From NCBI GenBank assembly GCA_014529385.2, contig CM043959.1, forward strand, positions 54,374,253-54,438,252: DNA of 64,000 nt. The letters run 5' to 3'. The DNA comes from Adiantum capillus-veneris. Its lineage: Eukaryota; Streptophyta; Polypodiopsida; Polypodiales; Pteridaceae. The translations under genes were made by a program, and so were the position numbers. Positions within the stretch are counted from its first letter, which is position 1, and every line of letters starts with the position of its first letter. Shown here in pieces: positions 33,979-44,123 of the stretch. Under the pieces are notes generated by a model. That model was not told the DNA's origin. It ran no database searches and saw only the letters and a list, made by a program, of their open reading frames with translations.

Positions 33979-34323
33979 CAAATGTACAAATTTCTTTTAA
34001 ATGACTCGTGTTTTTGTCTTATTAGACTAGTCCTCTTTTTAATTGTGCACAAATTTAACTAGTATGCATGCTTAGAATCATGTTTTTGATGACTACGTCT
34101 CTCAAACACTAAGTAGAACTTGTCACTCTACTTTGGGAGAATGAAATGGACTAAAGAGCAGACATGCTTGTGGCAGCTATGTCTCCCAAGCCCCAAACGG
34201 ATTAGTCATCCATCTTGGAAAGATGTCATAGGGTAAAAAGGGATCCTCTACCCGCTAAGTAAAATTGACTAATGACTAAGGCTTTATCTCTTCTACCTCA
34301 TACTCGAGGACGACTATGATTTC
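33979..34323 (+). other. G1-A 3' internal untranslated region
   Basis: Counterpart of 3709-4046; no reading frame. Confidence 0.65.
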
Positions 34324-34336
34324 AAGAGAGAGGTAA
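34324..34336 (+). other. G1-A polypurine tract
   Basis: AAGAGAGAGGTAA immediately before the 3' LTR. Confidence 0.85.
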
Positions 34337-35939
34337 TGCCATAAAATCTAATATCTAATATCTAACCAACCCAAATGATTTTCTCATATTAAATTGATCA
34401 CTTAATGTGGGAGAATAAACGGGTACAAGTGTAAAGATATAGACATGTGCTTATAGATCTTTCTCAACACGGGGCCAATGGTAAAGGGGCCCAAATGAGA
34501 GATGGTCTATCAAAGAGCAAGGCTAACAAATGGAGCATAAGACCTTAGGGTTAGCTTCATTGAAGACCTCCAATAATGTGTGTAAAAGGCCTTTGACCTT
34601 AGGTAAGCTAGAGCTTGAGGCGCAGGAACCCGACCCAGCTCGAGGTGCTTGTCCTGCTTGTCATGCTTGATGACTAAGGTGCTTGATGATTGAGGTACTT
34701 GAGATGTTTGAGGTGCTTAATTATTGAGATGCTTGAGGTGCTTGACATGCTTGAGATGCTAGGGTTTCACTTAAGGTGAGAACCTAGCCCAAGCTTAAAG
34801 TGCTTAACGGCCAAGCTTGTGGTGGGAACTGGGCCTATGTATGAGGGGCTTGAGGTGTCAAAAAGTCAAATATTCAATCCCTACAAGGAGGGGGCGAGCC
34901 CTACATGAGGGGGGATGAGAGAGAACACCCACACACTCACACAAGGCATGCATGGTACAAATAAAGCAAAAGGGACACTTATCAAGTTCCTCCTCATGTT
35001 GCCCTCATAGTGTGCCTGAAGCCTATTGGTTGGCCACCCAAGGGGTCCAATTTAGGAGATTTAAAATGATTTAGCATTTATCTAGCCCTCTCTCTCAAAG
35101 GGGAAAGGGGGACACTTGTCTCAAGGCTACCCTTGCTGCTTGTAATGCCTCCTGCTTGTGATTGGCTAGGCCTGGAGGGGTCCAATGAGCTTCAAGCATG
35201 AGCTACAAGGGGGGGTCGGCCCAAGAAAGCTAGTGGGTTGCTTAGGGGGTATACTCACCCACACAAACTCACAAACACTCATTGTGTGCTATGCAAAGTG
35301 CAAGAGCTCCCTCTCCTTCTCCAAGTAACTAGAGGTTGAGAGCCTACACCAACACTCTTGGATATGGAGTGCAAATCCAACCAAGAGCCATGCTTCAATG
35401 CTTAAGCTTTCCATCTCCTTCTTCTTCATTACTATGCTATTATGTATGCTAGCAACAAGAGTTATGATAAGTGAGGAACTAATTCTTTCTCCTATGAAAT
35501 GTTTCTTCTTCCTCTTCCCTACCCTCATTTCCTGCTAGCTCTCTCCACCTTCGAAGGTGTTTGAGGTCTTGGGATAGTTAAAGCTTTCTTCAAGTTTATG
35601 TTATGTTTGTGATGCATGAATCTTTCCATCTTCATTGCATCACCTAGGTCACAAGGAACACAAAGATTGTATTGTAACAAGTCTCTCTTAATGGGAGAAA
35701 TCATAATACAAATGCCTATTGGAGGGGGGACCGGCTCCACATAAATCCGGTCTTCAACTATTGTCATGTTCTCTAAATTCTCTCTCTTGCAAAAGTATTG
35801 TTCATGCCAAGTTAACTAATTGCTATGATTATGTTGCTATCTTCAATGATGTTCACTCGCTATGCTCACAAAGTCATTTCTCAAAAGTACTCTCATTAAT
35901 TTCCGCTACTTTCAAATTAAATAGGCCAATTCCATTACA
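34337..35939 (+). repeat. G1-A 3' LTR
   Basis: Starts TGCCATAAAATC, ends CCATTACA, 1603 bp. It is longer than the 5' LTR mainly through extra GAGGTGCTTGA-like minisatellite units (34690-34765) and an extra segment around 35160-35190, less several small losses. Confidence 0.93.
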
Positions 35940-35944
35940 TAAAG
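35940..35944. repeat. Target-site duplication of G1-A (right)
   Basis: TAAAG, pairing with 27247-27251. Confidence 0.9.
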
Positions 35945-36139
35945 TAACCTGTTATTGTTATGTAGTGGGTCTTTTCCATGCCTTGTGTGGACCATATTGA
36001 CAATGATCCATATGTCGTGGCAAAATATGGACCATGGTTGAACAATATATGTTGCATTGGAATAAAACAAAATGGTGAGTAGAGTAAAGTTTTAAATGTT
36101 ATTTGCATATGGACAATGCTAGCTCACCATGTAATGAGT
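35945..36139. other. Flank between G1-A and the minus-strand remnant
   Basis: No frame or repeat recognised; it may contain the 3' end of the minus-strand remnant. Confidence 0.4.
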
Positions 36140-37288
36140 GATGTGTTGTCCACCCCACCCTGCCAGGTATGACTTCTTCCAATCCAACAAGGCTGCTTGA
36201 AATGATATGAGCTTACTTTTGTCCTAAGAATGCTGCTCAATGTAGTGGAAAATTTTATCGAGTAATTTTCACACGTTCGCTTTGTGATTTTGGATTGCTT
36301 TACCACCAGAATTGTCTTTAACAAATCTGTGTAATTGTTTCCATTTGTTGAACAGGTTTCTCCTCTCCTCTCTATTAGAGTCTTTAAGGCTAAACCCAAG
36401 AAACCTTCTGGCCTTCACGCCGCCTATCGATGCTTTCCCAAGTACCTTGTAATGACTTTGAAACATCTTAGGGTCCTCTTCAATTTTGACATTGCCTCCA
36501 TGCAAACCAATGTCTGAGAGCACTCCCTCTAATGCTTTGATGACTCTTTTCGACTCACTCTCTGGCTTTAAGGTCCGTGCAAAATATATGTACAAATGAA
36601 CCACCTTTTCAATTATTCTATATAATGCATGAAGTGTACATACGTGAACTTTACTCAAATGAATATCAAGCACTGTCCTAAAAGATTTATTTTGAAGATG
36701 TCTACTCCATTGCACACTCTCAAGCGATTGTGCTTCAATCATGCAATATAAGCATGGATTTGCCACAACTGCACCGTGTGTTATGTTGTGCATGCACTTA
36801 AGAGTTTTTAAGTCGCTTGTCATGTGCCATTTGACTGTATAGTCACCAAATCCTTCCACTTAAAGCACACCTCCATTTCTTTGTTCACTGATGATATAAG
36901 TAATTTGGGTTTGACTAAAAACCCAATCGAGGATTTCAAAATCTTCCTTATCAACCTGCAATGAAAAATGGGAAAAAGAAATCAAGAACTCAATATGCAA
37001 TATGTTTGTTATTATAGAGTGAACTAAGTATACCTGAAATGAATTTAGCATCGGAGTATTGTTTTTGGATTGCACGCTGAAGTATCATGGGTCCTCTTTG
37101 GTTATTGATGGATCCAAAGCTCTGTTCATGAGGGTAATGGTGACTCTCTCTAGCTTCCTGTCCTTCAGGACCTCGCACTTGTCGAGCTTCAAAGTAAACT
37201 TGAGAACCCATTGCACTCCCCTTGACTCATGTCAAAGAAGTGAACTGCATACCTTTGCAATACTTCAAATCAGCAAAAAGATTGTTAT

Positions 37289-37710
37289 GCTCATTATATT
37301 GTACCTCTCTACTCTCCTTGCCTAAGAATGTTGCTTCAATATGGAATGGTGAACCAAGTTTCTCAAACACCTCATCGTTTGCATGCCAACATGTAGCTTT
37401 TACATGTGATGGCTTTGGCAGCAATGATCCTCTCTGTAGTTTGTTTTGAGACTTTTTAGATAATGCTTTGAAGAGTGCCATGTATCCCATCTGTGAGATG
37501 CTCATTATATTGTACCTCTCTACTCTCCTTGCCTAAGAATGTTGCTTCAATATGGAATGGTGAACCAAGTTTCTCAAACACCTCATCGTTTGCATGCCAA
37601 CATGTAGCTTTTACATGTGATGGCTTTGGCAGCAATGATCCTCTCTGTAGTTTGTTTTGAGACTTTTTAGATAATGCTTTGAAGAGTGCCATGTATCCCA
37701 TCTGTGAGAT
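37289..37710. repeat. Exact 211-bp tandem duplication
   Basis: 37289-37499 and 37500-37710 read identically by eye, both beginning GCTCATTATATTGTACC and ending CATCTGTGAGAT. The unit lies within minus-strand coding sequence (S-Q-M-G-Y-M-A-L-F-K-A-L-S-K-K) and, not being a multiple of three, changes the frame. Confidence 0.95.
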
Positions 37711-37758
37711 GCCACTCTCATCGAGTATTGCTTGCACTTCCATTGGTTCCAGATGATT

Positions 37759-37896
37759 TGTCATGCCAAGGGTAGGACTAGACAGGCACATTGCCCGGGC
37801 CGTGCCCGTCTAGTCTTACCCTTGGCATGACATTAGGACTAGACCGGCACAGTGCCCGGGCCGTGCCCGTCTAGTCCTACCCTTGGCATGACATGA
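37759..37896. repeat. Palindromic foldback repeat, two 61-bp units
   Basis: 37759-37832 is a near-perfect inverted repeat: TGTCATGCCAAGGGTAGGAC at the left, TACCCTTGGCATGACA at the right and a GCCCGGGC centre. The 61-bp unit starting TAGGACTAGAC at 37773 recurs at 37834 with four or so changes, making a second hairpin (37834-37879) that shares the right arm CCCTTGGCATGACATGA. GC-rich in an AT-rich setting. Looks like a foldback or MITE-type element; family unknown. Confidence 0.85.
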
Positions 37897-38640
37897 TTCT
37901 TCTTCATGAAGGATTTAAGGAGCCTCCCTTTCAATTAATGAATTTTCTATTGAGTTATCATCTCTTCAACTGCTTGTTTTGGAACTCGACGGATGTAATG
38001 TACTCCGGCATTGGAACGTACTCTGTTCAAGTTTGGATGAAGCAAAGACATGCAAAGATAGCACCATGCGTCATGATCAATAGTAAGAAAGTATAAGGAT
38101 ACAAAAGCATAAACAAACTTCGAGTTACCTTAAAGCACGTATTCATTTTTCTAAGCAGCTACTACCAATCTTTATATTCTCTATGTTGCATAGATATCGT
38201 TTTCTTTTTCGACTCCCAAGCATGGTTTCTTTCTCATGCAAACTTGTGATCTTCTTCTCAAGGCTTTGGATTGTCTCTCTGTTTCATAAAATCTTCTGAG
38301 TGCATGCCTCGTTATGTTTCTCCCGCTACATGTTCTCCATTGCTAGGAAGTCTCTTTGCTTTTCTGCATTCAATCCTTGCATTTCTAAATGTTGAGTGTA
38401 GCCCAATATCCCATCCTTGCCATCACCTATGAAATGTAAAAGGTTAGTGATATTAGCAAAGGGAGGTGGGCATTTGTTGTAGGATCCTTTGGGTAAATAG
38501 ACCCATCGGTCCACAAATACAAATGATGTTCCTTGTTTGTCATAATTTCTTCCTCCTTTGAGATAAGAAAGACTCCCTCCTACATTTTTGCAATGATGCG
38601 TACTCTTATAATACATCAACGTGAAAATGATGTGTGTTTT

Positions 38641-39591
38641 TTCTTTGAATAAGTATTGAAGATGAAGGGGTTAAGAATTGCAAGTTCAATTGGTGTTTTG
38701 ATCAGAAAAAGAAGCGTTCTCCATTCCTAGAGTTGATAGAGAGGCAGACAGACACTCAAAACTGACGAATATATCTCAAATTTTGGGAGGGAACGCTGAA
38801 GTCCCATGTTTAGAGTTGATAGAGTTCCTGTAGCTTAAGTTTTTGGAGGGAACACTTGTAAGTTGGCATTTCAAATCATTAGTCATACGGTTAGTTGGAT
38901 TCTTGACAAGAGAACAAAGAATAAGAATGATGAAAATGGCGGCTACCTAACAAAGAATGTCATTTTGGCTTTTTGTTGGCGCGAAAAAGTATCACGTAAA
39001 ATGTACTATTTAACATTTTCATTTTCTCTCTCTAAGCTGATGTGGAACTTCTTACAGGGCCCAAAAATGAGTCCAAGTTTCTCCTAATGGAACAAAGACA
39101 ACCTATCTGAATTCCAAACCACGGTGGATGAAGAAGATGAGGATGAAGGGATGATTTTACCATACCACTAGTGTGAAGTATAGATCAACTGAGCCGAAAG
39201 ACAAAATTCCAATCTCCCAGGCTCAGAGATCTATGGAAGAGGCACAGAAATTGAGAGCAAAACAAAGGCAACAGGTGAGGATGCAAACGATGAAGAGGAG
39301 GAAGACCTGAAAAATCCTCCAAAGCAAGGAAAGTGGAAAGATTAGAGAAGATAAAGCAATACAAAAGAAGAACATCAACAGATCAGGTGGAACTTGCCAG
39401 CACCATGCGACAACACATCTAGAAGGTCCTACAGTGCAAAGTGGAGCAAAGAGCTCAAGAGTAATCTAAAAAGTAAAAGACCGCCGATGACCTCGAATCG
39501 TCAAACGACTCCTTAAATAACAAGGACAAAGATAATGAAGAACCGCTAAGGGAGGAGACAGATGTGGACCCTCTCAAAATCCACACAGAAT
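38641..39591 (+). other. Unassigned; Lys/Glu-rich remnant in second half
   Basis: 38641-39090 shows no gene (a partial repeat of TAGAGTTGATAGAG at 38729 and 38813). From 39150 a frame reads S-T-E-P-K-D-K-I-P-I-S-Q-A-Q-R-S-M-E-E-A-Q-K with basic residues and several stops to about 39590. It may be the part of the G3 3' ORF that precedes the coiled coil at 40297, split by the inverted LTR; this is inference from position only. Confidence 0.35.
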
Positions 39592-40290
39592 GTAATGGAA
39601 TTGGACCATGAACATTGAGAATAACGGAATTTAGAGAACTGTAGTGAGCATTTTTATGAGAATACCTTGAAAAAATAGAGAGAGAACTTGATTAGAGATA
39701 ACAACATAACCACTATACTTAATTAGCTTGGCATGAACAATACTTTGTAAGAGAGAGAATTAGAGAACTTGACATTAGTTGAGGACCGGATTTATGTGGA
39801 GCCAGTCCCCTTTCCAAAATGCTTTGTATCATAGCTTCTCCCATAAGGAGAGACTTGCTACAATACAAGCTTTGTGTTCCTTGAGACCTTGATGGTGCAA
39901 TGAAGAAAGAGAACTTCAAGCACCACAATTATGCCCGCAACTTAATCTAATGAAAGCATTAACTTGTCCCCGGCCTCAATCCCAAGACCTCAAACACCTT
40001 CAAAGGTGGAGAGAGCTAGCAGGGAATGAGGATAGGGAAGAGGAAGAAGAAACATTCTTACGAGAAAGAAATAGTTCCTCGCTTATCATCACTCTTGTTG
40101 CATAGCATAGCATAATAGCATAATAATGATGATGAAGAAGATGGCACCTTAGTCAGTAAGCACGACAAGCACCTCAAGCACCTTAGTCAGCAAGCGCGAC
40201 AAGCACCTCAAGCTTGGGTCGGGTTCCTACCTCAAGCTCTTGCCTAAGGTTCTAGGTCTTTTAACACTAAACTTTAGGGCCAATATCTTC
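39592..40290 (-). repeat. Inverted, truncated G1 LTR
   Basis: On the plus strand starts TGTAATGGAATTGG, the reverse complement of the G1 LTR end. It then follows the LTR backwards: GAGGACCGGATTTATGTGGA (39781), TCTCCCATAAGGAGAG (39838), CACCTTCAAAGGTGGAGAG (40000) and GACAAGCACCTCAAGC repeats (40165-40215). The upstream LTR half is missing. It interrupts presumed G3 sequence. Confidence 0.8.
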
Positions 40291-40296
40291 GCGCTC

Positions 40297-42157
40297 AAGG
40301 GCTATCATTGAAGATGGAGCCAAGATCTTCCAAGATTTTGACATTGATGAGCATTTAGAGCACATCAAGCTGCATTTCAAGTGTCATAGAGCTACTACCA
40401 GCCTAGGGGAGCTGGATCTGAAGGATGCCAAAGTGGAGACACTAACCTAGAAAGAAGAAAATATAAGGCTCCAACAACAAGTGGAAGAGCTCTGAGACAA
40501 ATAGATATAGCTTAAGGAAGAGCTGACAAAAGAAAAGCAAGACGCCTCTTACTACTACAGAGAAGTTCAAGATTTTTATGTGGTGAACTATCAATTGCAA
40601 GAAGAATAGGAACGGCTAGAAGAGCAGCTAGAAAGGGAGCAAGAGAAGAATGCAAAGGTCGGGGAATCTTATGGTGTAGTAAAAAATACACTGATAGAAC
40701 TCTTAACAATGCAAGATGCACCTACCATAACTTCAACGTCATCAGCTTTGGTGGCAGTTCTAGAAGAACTAAAAGCACTTAAAGAGGAGCTCGCATAAGA
40801 GAAATACGAGAGACAAATCTTGATAGTAGGACATAGGGCTATCAAGGTCCAGAAAGATGAAGAAATAACACAACTAAAGGAGAAATTGTCAAGGGCACAT
40901 GCTGAGTTAGCATATCAAAAGGTTGAATATGCATTGGAGCTACAAAAGAGAGACATGGCAATCAGTGCCATAAAAGCCAAAGCAGTTGTACCGAAGTTTA
41001 CACGGGTAGACCTACCCCTAATAGAGATGCCAAGCACATCTACTGAGGGAGGTTTCCAAGACTTTAAAGCCACAAAAGAAACACGAGATACCATAGATGA
41101 AATCAAAAGATGGATTTTAGAAGTGCAAGATCCCTTTCACTGGGAATACATGCAATATGAACTCAAGGTACTGGAATCATCCTCCCTCTTGATGATCAAG
41201 CCAGATGAAGTGGTAAATTTTTTTGGCCATGACATGATTCCACTACCACTCATGAAGTAAGAGGCCATCTTGTGGAAGAAGAAGCTGATGTCCACTCTCG
41301 AGCCAAATCAAAAGGGGGATAACAAAGACGTACCGGTGATAGGAGATTAGGCACTCGCAATTCTAGAGAATCAACCCCTATGGTGAAAGAGTTGGTTCAA
41401 TAAGCAGCCCCGCAGGATGAGACCATGTTCAGGAATGCACAACAGCATCTCAGGATTGACCTGACGTTCTATCCCATCAGTAAAAGGCGATCCTGGGACA
41501 ACTACTACACCTGGCAAAGCAAAAGGCAATTAGTACTAAATTACCCAGTCGTATCAAATCCGACTGAAAACTTTCCACCTTCAGAACACTATGTGGTTCA
41601 TACACTACAAGGGGTAATAACACAGATGCGTGATGTCCCACATCTCACTTGTCAGATGCTGGTAAAGATTGTCAAAATGCTTATCACCTACATTAGTGCA
41701 TTTGAGGACATCGAGGCAGTAGAACACCCATGGCAGGTGTTCCTGGAGGGCACGAGAGGTTTACATTGGAATATGGAGACAAAAATTCCCAGCTCCAATG
41801 TGATCATGGGGTTGTATGCTCGTGTCATGTTCCTGACCTCAAGTACCTACAAACATTTGAAGAGACGTTCATGACCGGGTTCTTTGAGATGGATTCTACC
41901 ATCTTCAACCCCATGACAAAGAATATGCCTGCCCACCACATTGCCTATCAAAGTGCCATAATGAACAACCCTTTCAAGGAGTTGGCAACCCAGATGGAGA
42001 TAGCGGTGCGAGAAGACAAGTTCAATCTACTCACAAAGACACTAGAAAGGACATTTGACTACGAAAGACTCCAACAAATCAAAGTGAAGACCATCTACTA
42101 CCAAAGCCAAAGCCAAAGACAAAGACTAGGACCAAGTTTGCATGAGAGAGTGCAAAG
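40297..42157 (+). pseudogene. G3-II 3' ORF: long coiled coil plus helical C-terminal domain
   Basis: One frame runs from about 40300 to 41260 with only stops that are one C-to-T step from Gln or Arg codons (TAG 40449, TGA 40491, TAG 40500 and 40506, TAG 40606, TAA 40796). It encodes a strongly helical Glu/Lys/Gln-rich protein (L-K-E-E-L-T-K-E-K-Q, R-L-E-E-Q-L-E-R-E-Q, E-I-T-Q-L-K-E-K-L-S). After more stops a frame change near 41420 gives a second part, M-F-R-N-A-Q-Q-H-L (41425) to about 42157, with W-D-N-Y-Y-T-W-Q-S-K-R and F-K-E-L-A-T-Q-M-E-I. The polypurine tract and LTR follow directly, so it is the 3' ORF of a G3 element. No known domain; a structural or accessory role is inference. Confidence 0.55.
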
Positions 42158-42173
42158 ACTAGGAAGGGGGGAA
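42158..42173 (+). other. G3-II polypurine tract
   Basis: ACTAGGAAGGGGGGAA directly before the LTR start. Confidence 0.75.
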
Positions 42174-42752
42174 TGTTGGGTGATGGACCAAACGGGTGCC
42201 CTCCTAGTCGACCCTTCATCATGACCCCTAAAATTTTGATGTCCCATCATTATTTTTTCAGGAAAGCTTTGTAATTAATTGAGAGTCTCTAATTGTAGTC
42301 AGACAATCTCTGAGTAAGTTTATGCCAAATCTGAGTTGTAAAGTCTATACATGAGTCTAAGCCTTGTAAAGTCGGTCATTGGCCAAGAAAGCCCTCATTT
42401 TCTATAAGTGGAAAAGGACACACATTATCATTATCAAAGGTTTTATGAGTTTTGGAGCGTACGATTGAGAGCGGCTACTCTCATGCGCTTTGTAATCAAT
42501 CTTTCTTGAGCTTTGGTAATCTTATTTTGATTCCAAAACTTGCATTATGTTCCTTGTCTATTGCTCTTTCATTTAAGTGTAATCATTGTCAATTCTATTG
42601 TGGCTCACGACTATGCGTTAGCGAGTAAAATCGACTATTTTGAGTGGTTTAATGGTTGTTTTTTGGCGTTTCGACCTTAGGAGAGTGTTCCTAGACCATA
42701 GGGTGACCTTTTTAGTATGTTTTGCTGCAGTTTTCAAGACCTTGAACATGAT

Positions 42753-42757
42753 GGATC
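42753..42757. repeat. Target-site duplication of C2 (left)
   Basis: GGATC, repeated at 48525-48529; the unoccupied site is seen at 7244-7248. Confidence 0.95.
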
Positions 42758-42944
42758 TGTTGGGTTAAAGGCCCGTGTGCCCGGCTGCCCGTTGTTCAGT
42801 CGCCCATGTACAGCCATTCATTAACTCATTCATAATAACTATACTCATAACTACACATTGTAGCGTGAGTACCGCCCCGCCACACACTGTGTCTATCTCC
42901 TTCTTCGTGTTGGCTCTGTGTGTGTGTGCTCTCCGATCCCAACA
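42758..42944 (+). repeat. C2 5' LTR
   Basis: TGTTGGGTTAAAGG to GATCCCAACA, 187 bp. Very short for a plant copia LTR with no obvious TATA box; AATAACTATACTCATAAC lies at 42834. Confidence 0.95.
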
Positions 42945-42946
42945 AG

Positions 42947-42958
42947 TGGTATGAGAGC
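42947..42958 (+). other. C2 primer-binding site (tRNA-iMet)
   Basis: TGGTATGAGAGC, one mismatch from the initiator tRNA-Met complement, two bases after the LTR. Confidence 0.88.
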
Positions 42959-44123
42959 TTGGTAGTGAGATCATTGGGAGCTTCATCATCATTGTTGAGT
43001 GTGTTGAAACTTGCTGCTGTTTCATTGCTGTTTTTCGGTTTCGTGCACGCGCGCATTTCTAAAGAGCAGAAGGTTTTTCTGAGCTTGGCATTGGAAGGTT
43101 CAGCACTCCGCGAGTATTTTCATCAGGCATCTTGGGGTTTAACCCCCCTTTCGGAGCCATTCGTGCCATCAGAAATCCCATCCGAGCTACAGACTAGGAG
43201 CTGCGTTTTTCAGCTCTCTTTGGTAGTTTTCTGCTGCCAGAGCTTCTTCCATAGCCATTACAGGTGCCATTGTTGTAGTGTCTTCCACTTACGTGAGCCC
43301 ACAACTCATTTGAGAGTGTGTAGCCTCTTCTTGGAGTGGCCTCATACACACAGATAGAGTGGGAGTTTGGCGACATTGTCTTCTTCGACTACAGGTACAG
43401 GTGCAGGTACAGGTACAGGTACGGGTACAGGTTACAGGTTACAGGGAGCTTTTGGATACAGGTTTCTTCTGTGGTTACAAAACATGTATTTTGACTGTGG
43501 GACTGCCATGCATATGGTTGTGGTTTGAGTGGGAGCTTCTACTCTTCTGGGCAGTCTGTTTATGCGTGTTCTTGAGCTACAGGTTTACATCATCTATGTA
43601 TGTTGATGGATGTGGATATGGCAGTTTGACAGACACTCTTTATGCATGATATTGTGGAGATTTGGTTCACTTATACATAGAGCGGGTTTGCTCTTGCTTG
43701 CAGTGTTGCGGTTTGAGTACGGACAGGTACTCGGTTGACAGTAGAGATTGGACTTCGTTGAGCTTGTGCATTGGTTATATGCTCACTTGGATCCATTTAT
43801 GCTCACGGATTTGTGTAAGCTTGGTCAGCTTATGTCTCTATTGTGGTTATTCAGACATGGAGTATGTTTATGCCTCTATGACAGCTCATTGTTGATGCAT
43901 TTTGTGGCACAGTTTGCCTAGGCCGGTTGAGTTACAGGTGTCACGGGTTTATGCATTTGTTTGTGGATTTCTACGTACGTTTTTTTACCATATTATGGGC
44001 TGATTTATACTCTATGCGTTTGCTCTTTGATTGAGCAGCAGGTGTTGTCAGATTTGCAACACTACTTTGTTGTGGCAGTTTGTTGGTTGGTTACAGGTTT
44101 CTCATTGTTGCATTCTTGTTGTA
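42959..44123 (+). other. C2 long 5' leader
   Basis: About 1165 bp with no recognisable domain. It holds a (CAGGTA)n-like microsatellite at 43392-43441. Repeated words such as TACAGGT (for example 43565, 43933, 44093) suggest expansion from that motif. Open stretches here (42920-43357, 43359-43649) look like T/G-rich composition effects. Confidence 0.6.
43392..43441. repeat. (CAGGTA)n hexanucleotide repeat
   Basis: Seven or eight units of CAGGTA with single changes (CAGGTG, CGGGTA, CAGGTTA). Confidence 0.9.

Larger units (their letters stand above)
27252..35939 (+). mobile_element. Ty3/gypsy chromovirus G1-A, full length
   Basis: An 8688-bp element with two long LTRs (1547 and 1603 bp), a tRNA-iMet primer site, Gag-protease-RT-RNase H-integrase-chromodomain order, a polypurine tract and TSD TAAAG. 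The pol is broken by nonsense changes and single-base indels, so it cannot move by itself. It is the reference copy for the truncated G1 relatives at 1640-5320, 50246-59463 and 39592-40290 in this window. Flanks on both sides are unrelated non-G1 sequence. Confidence 0.95.
36140..38640 (-). pseudogene. Multi-exon minus-strand coding remnant, possibly transposase-like
   Basis: Reads on the minus strand from about 38618 (M-Y-Y-K-S-T-H-H-C) to about 36140. The first exon region 38618-38130 gives R-W-V-Y-L-P-K-G-S-Y-N-K-C-P-P-P-F, then a coiled-coil-like N-R-E-T-I-Q-S-L-E-K-K-I-T-S-L-H, and ends at a donor AAG|GTAACT. Middle exons lie at 37791-37225 and 37211-37034. A 78-bp intron is clear at 37033-36956 (TTTCAG|GTATAC...TTGCAG|GTTGAT, phase 0). 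The last exon 36955-36269 has one TAA (36862-36860), then T-S-D-L-K-T-L-K-C-M-H-N-I-T-H-G and N-P-C-L-Y-C, C-T-L-H-A-L-Y-R-I-I-E-K-V-V-H-L and G-G-V-K-A-R-R-F-L. The D-L-K-T-L...C-x-x-C layout recalls uncharacterised transposon-encoded proteins, but I cannot name a family. The tandem duplication at 37289-37710 destroys the frame. Confidence 0.5.

Noticed and set aside
42920-43900. Several 60-145-codon open frames in the C2 leader
   Set aside because: T/G-rich and Cys/Leu-rich composition with no domain; located between primer site and gag where copia elements are non-coding.
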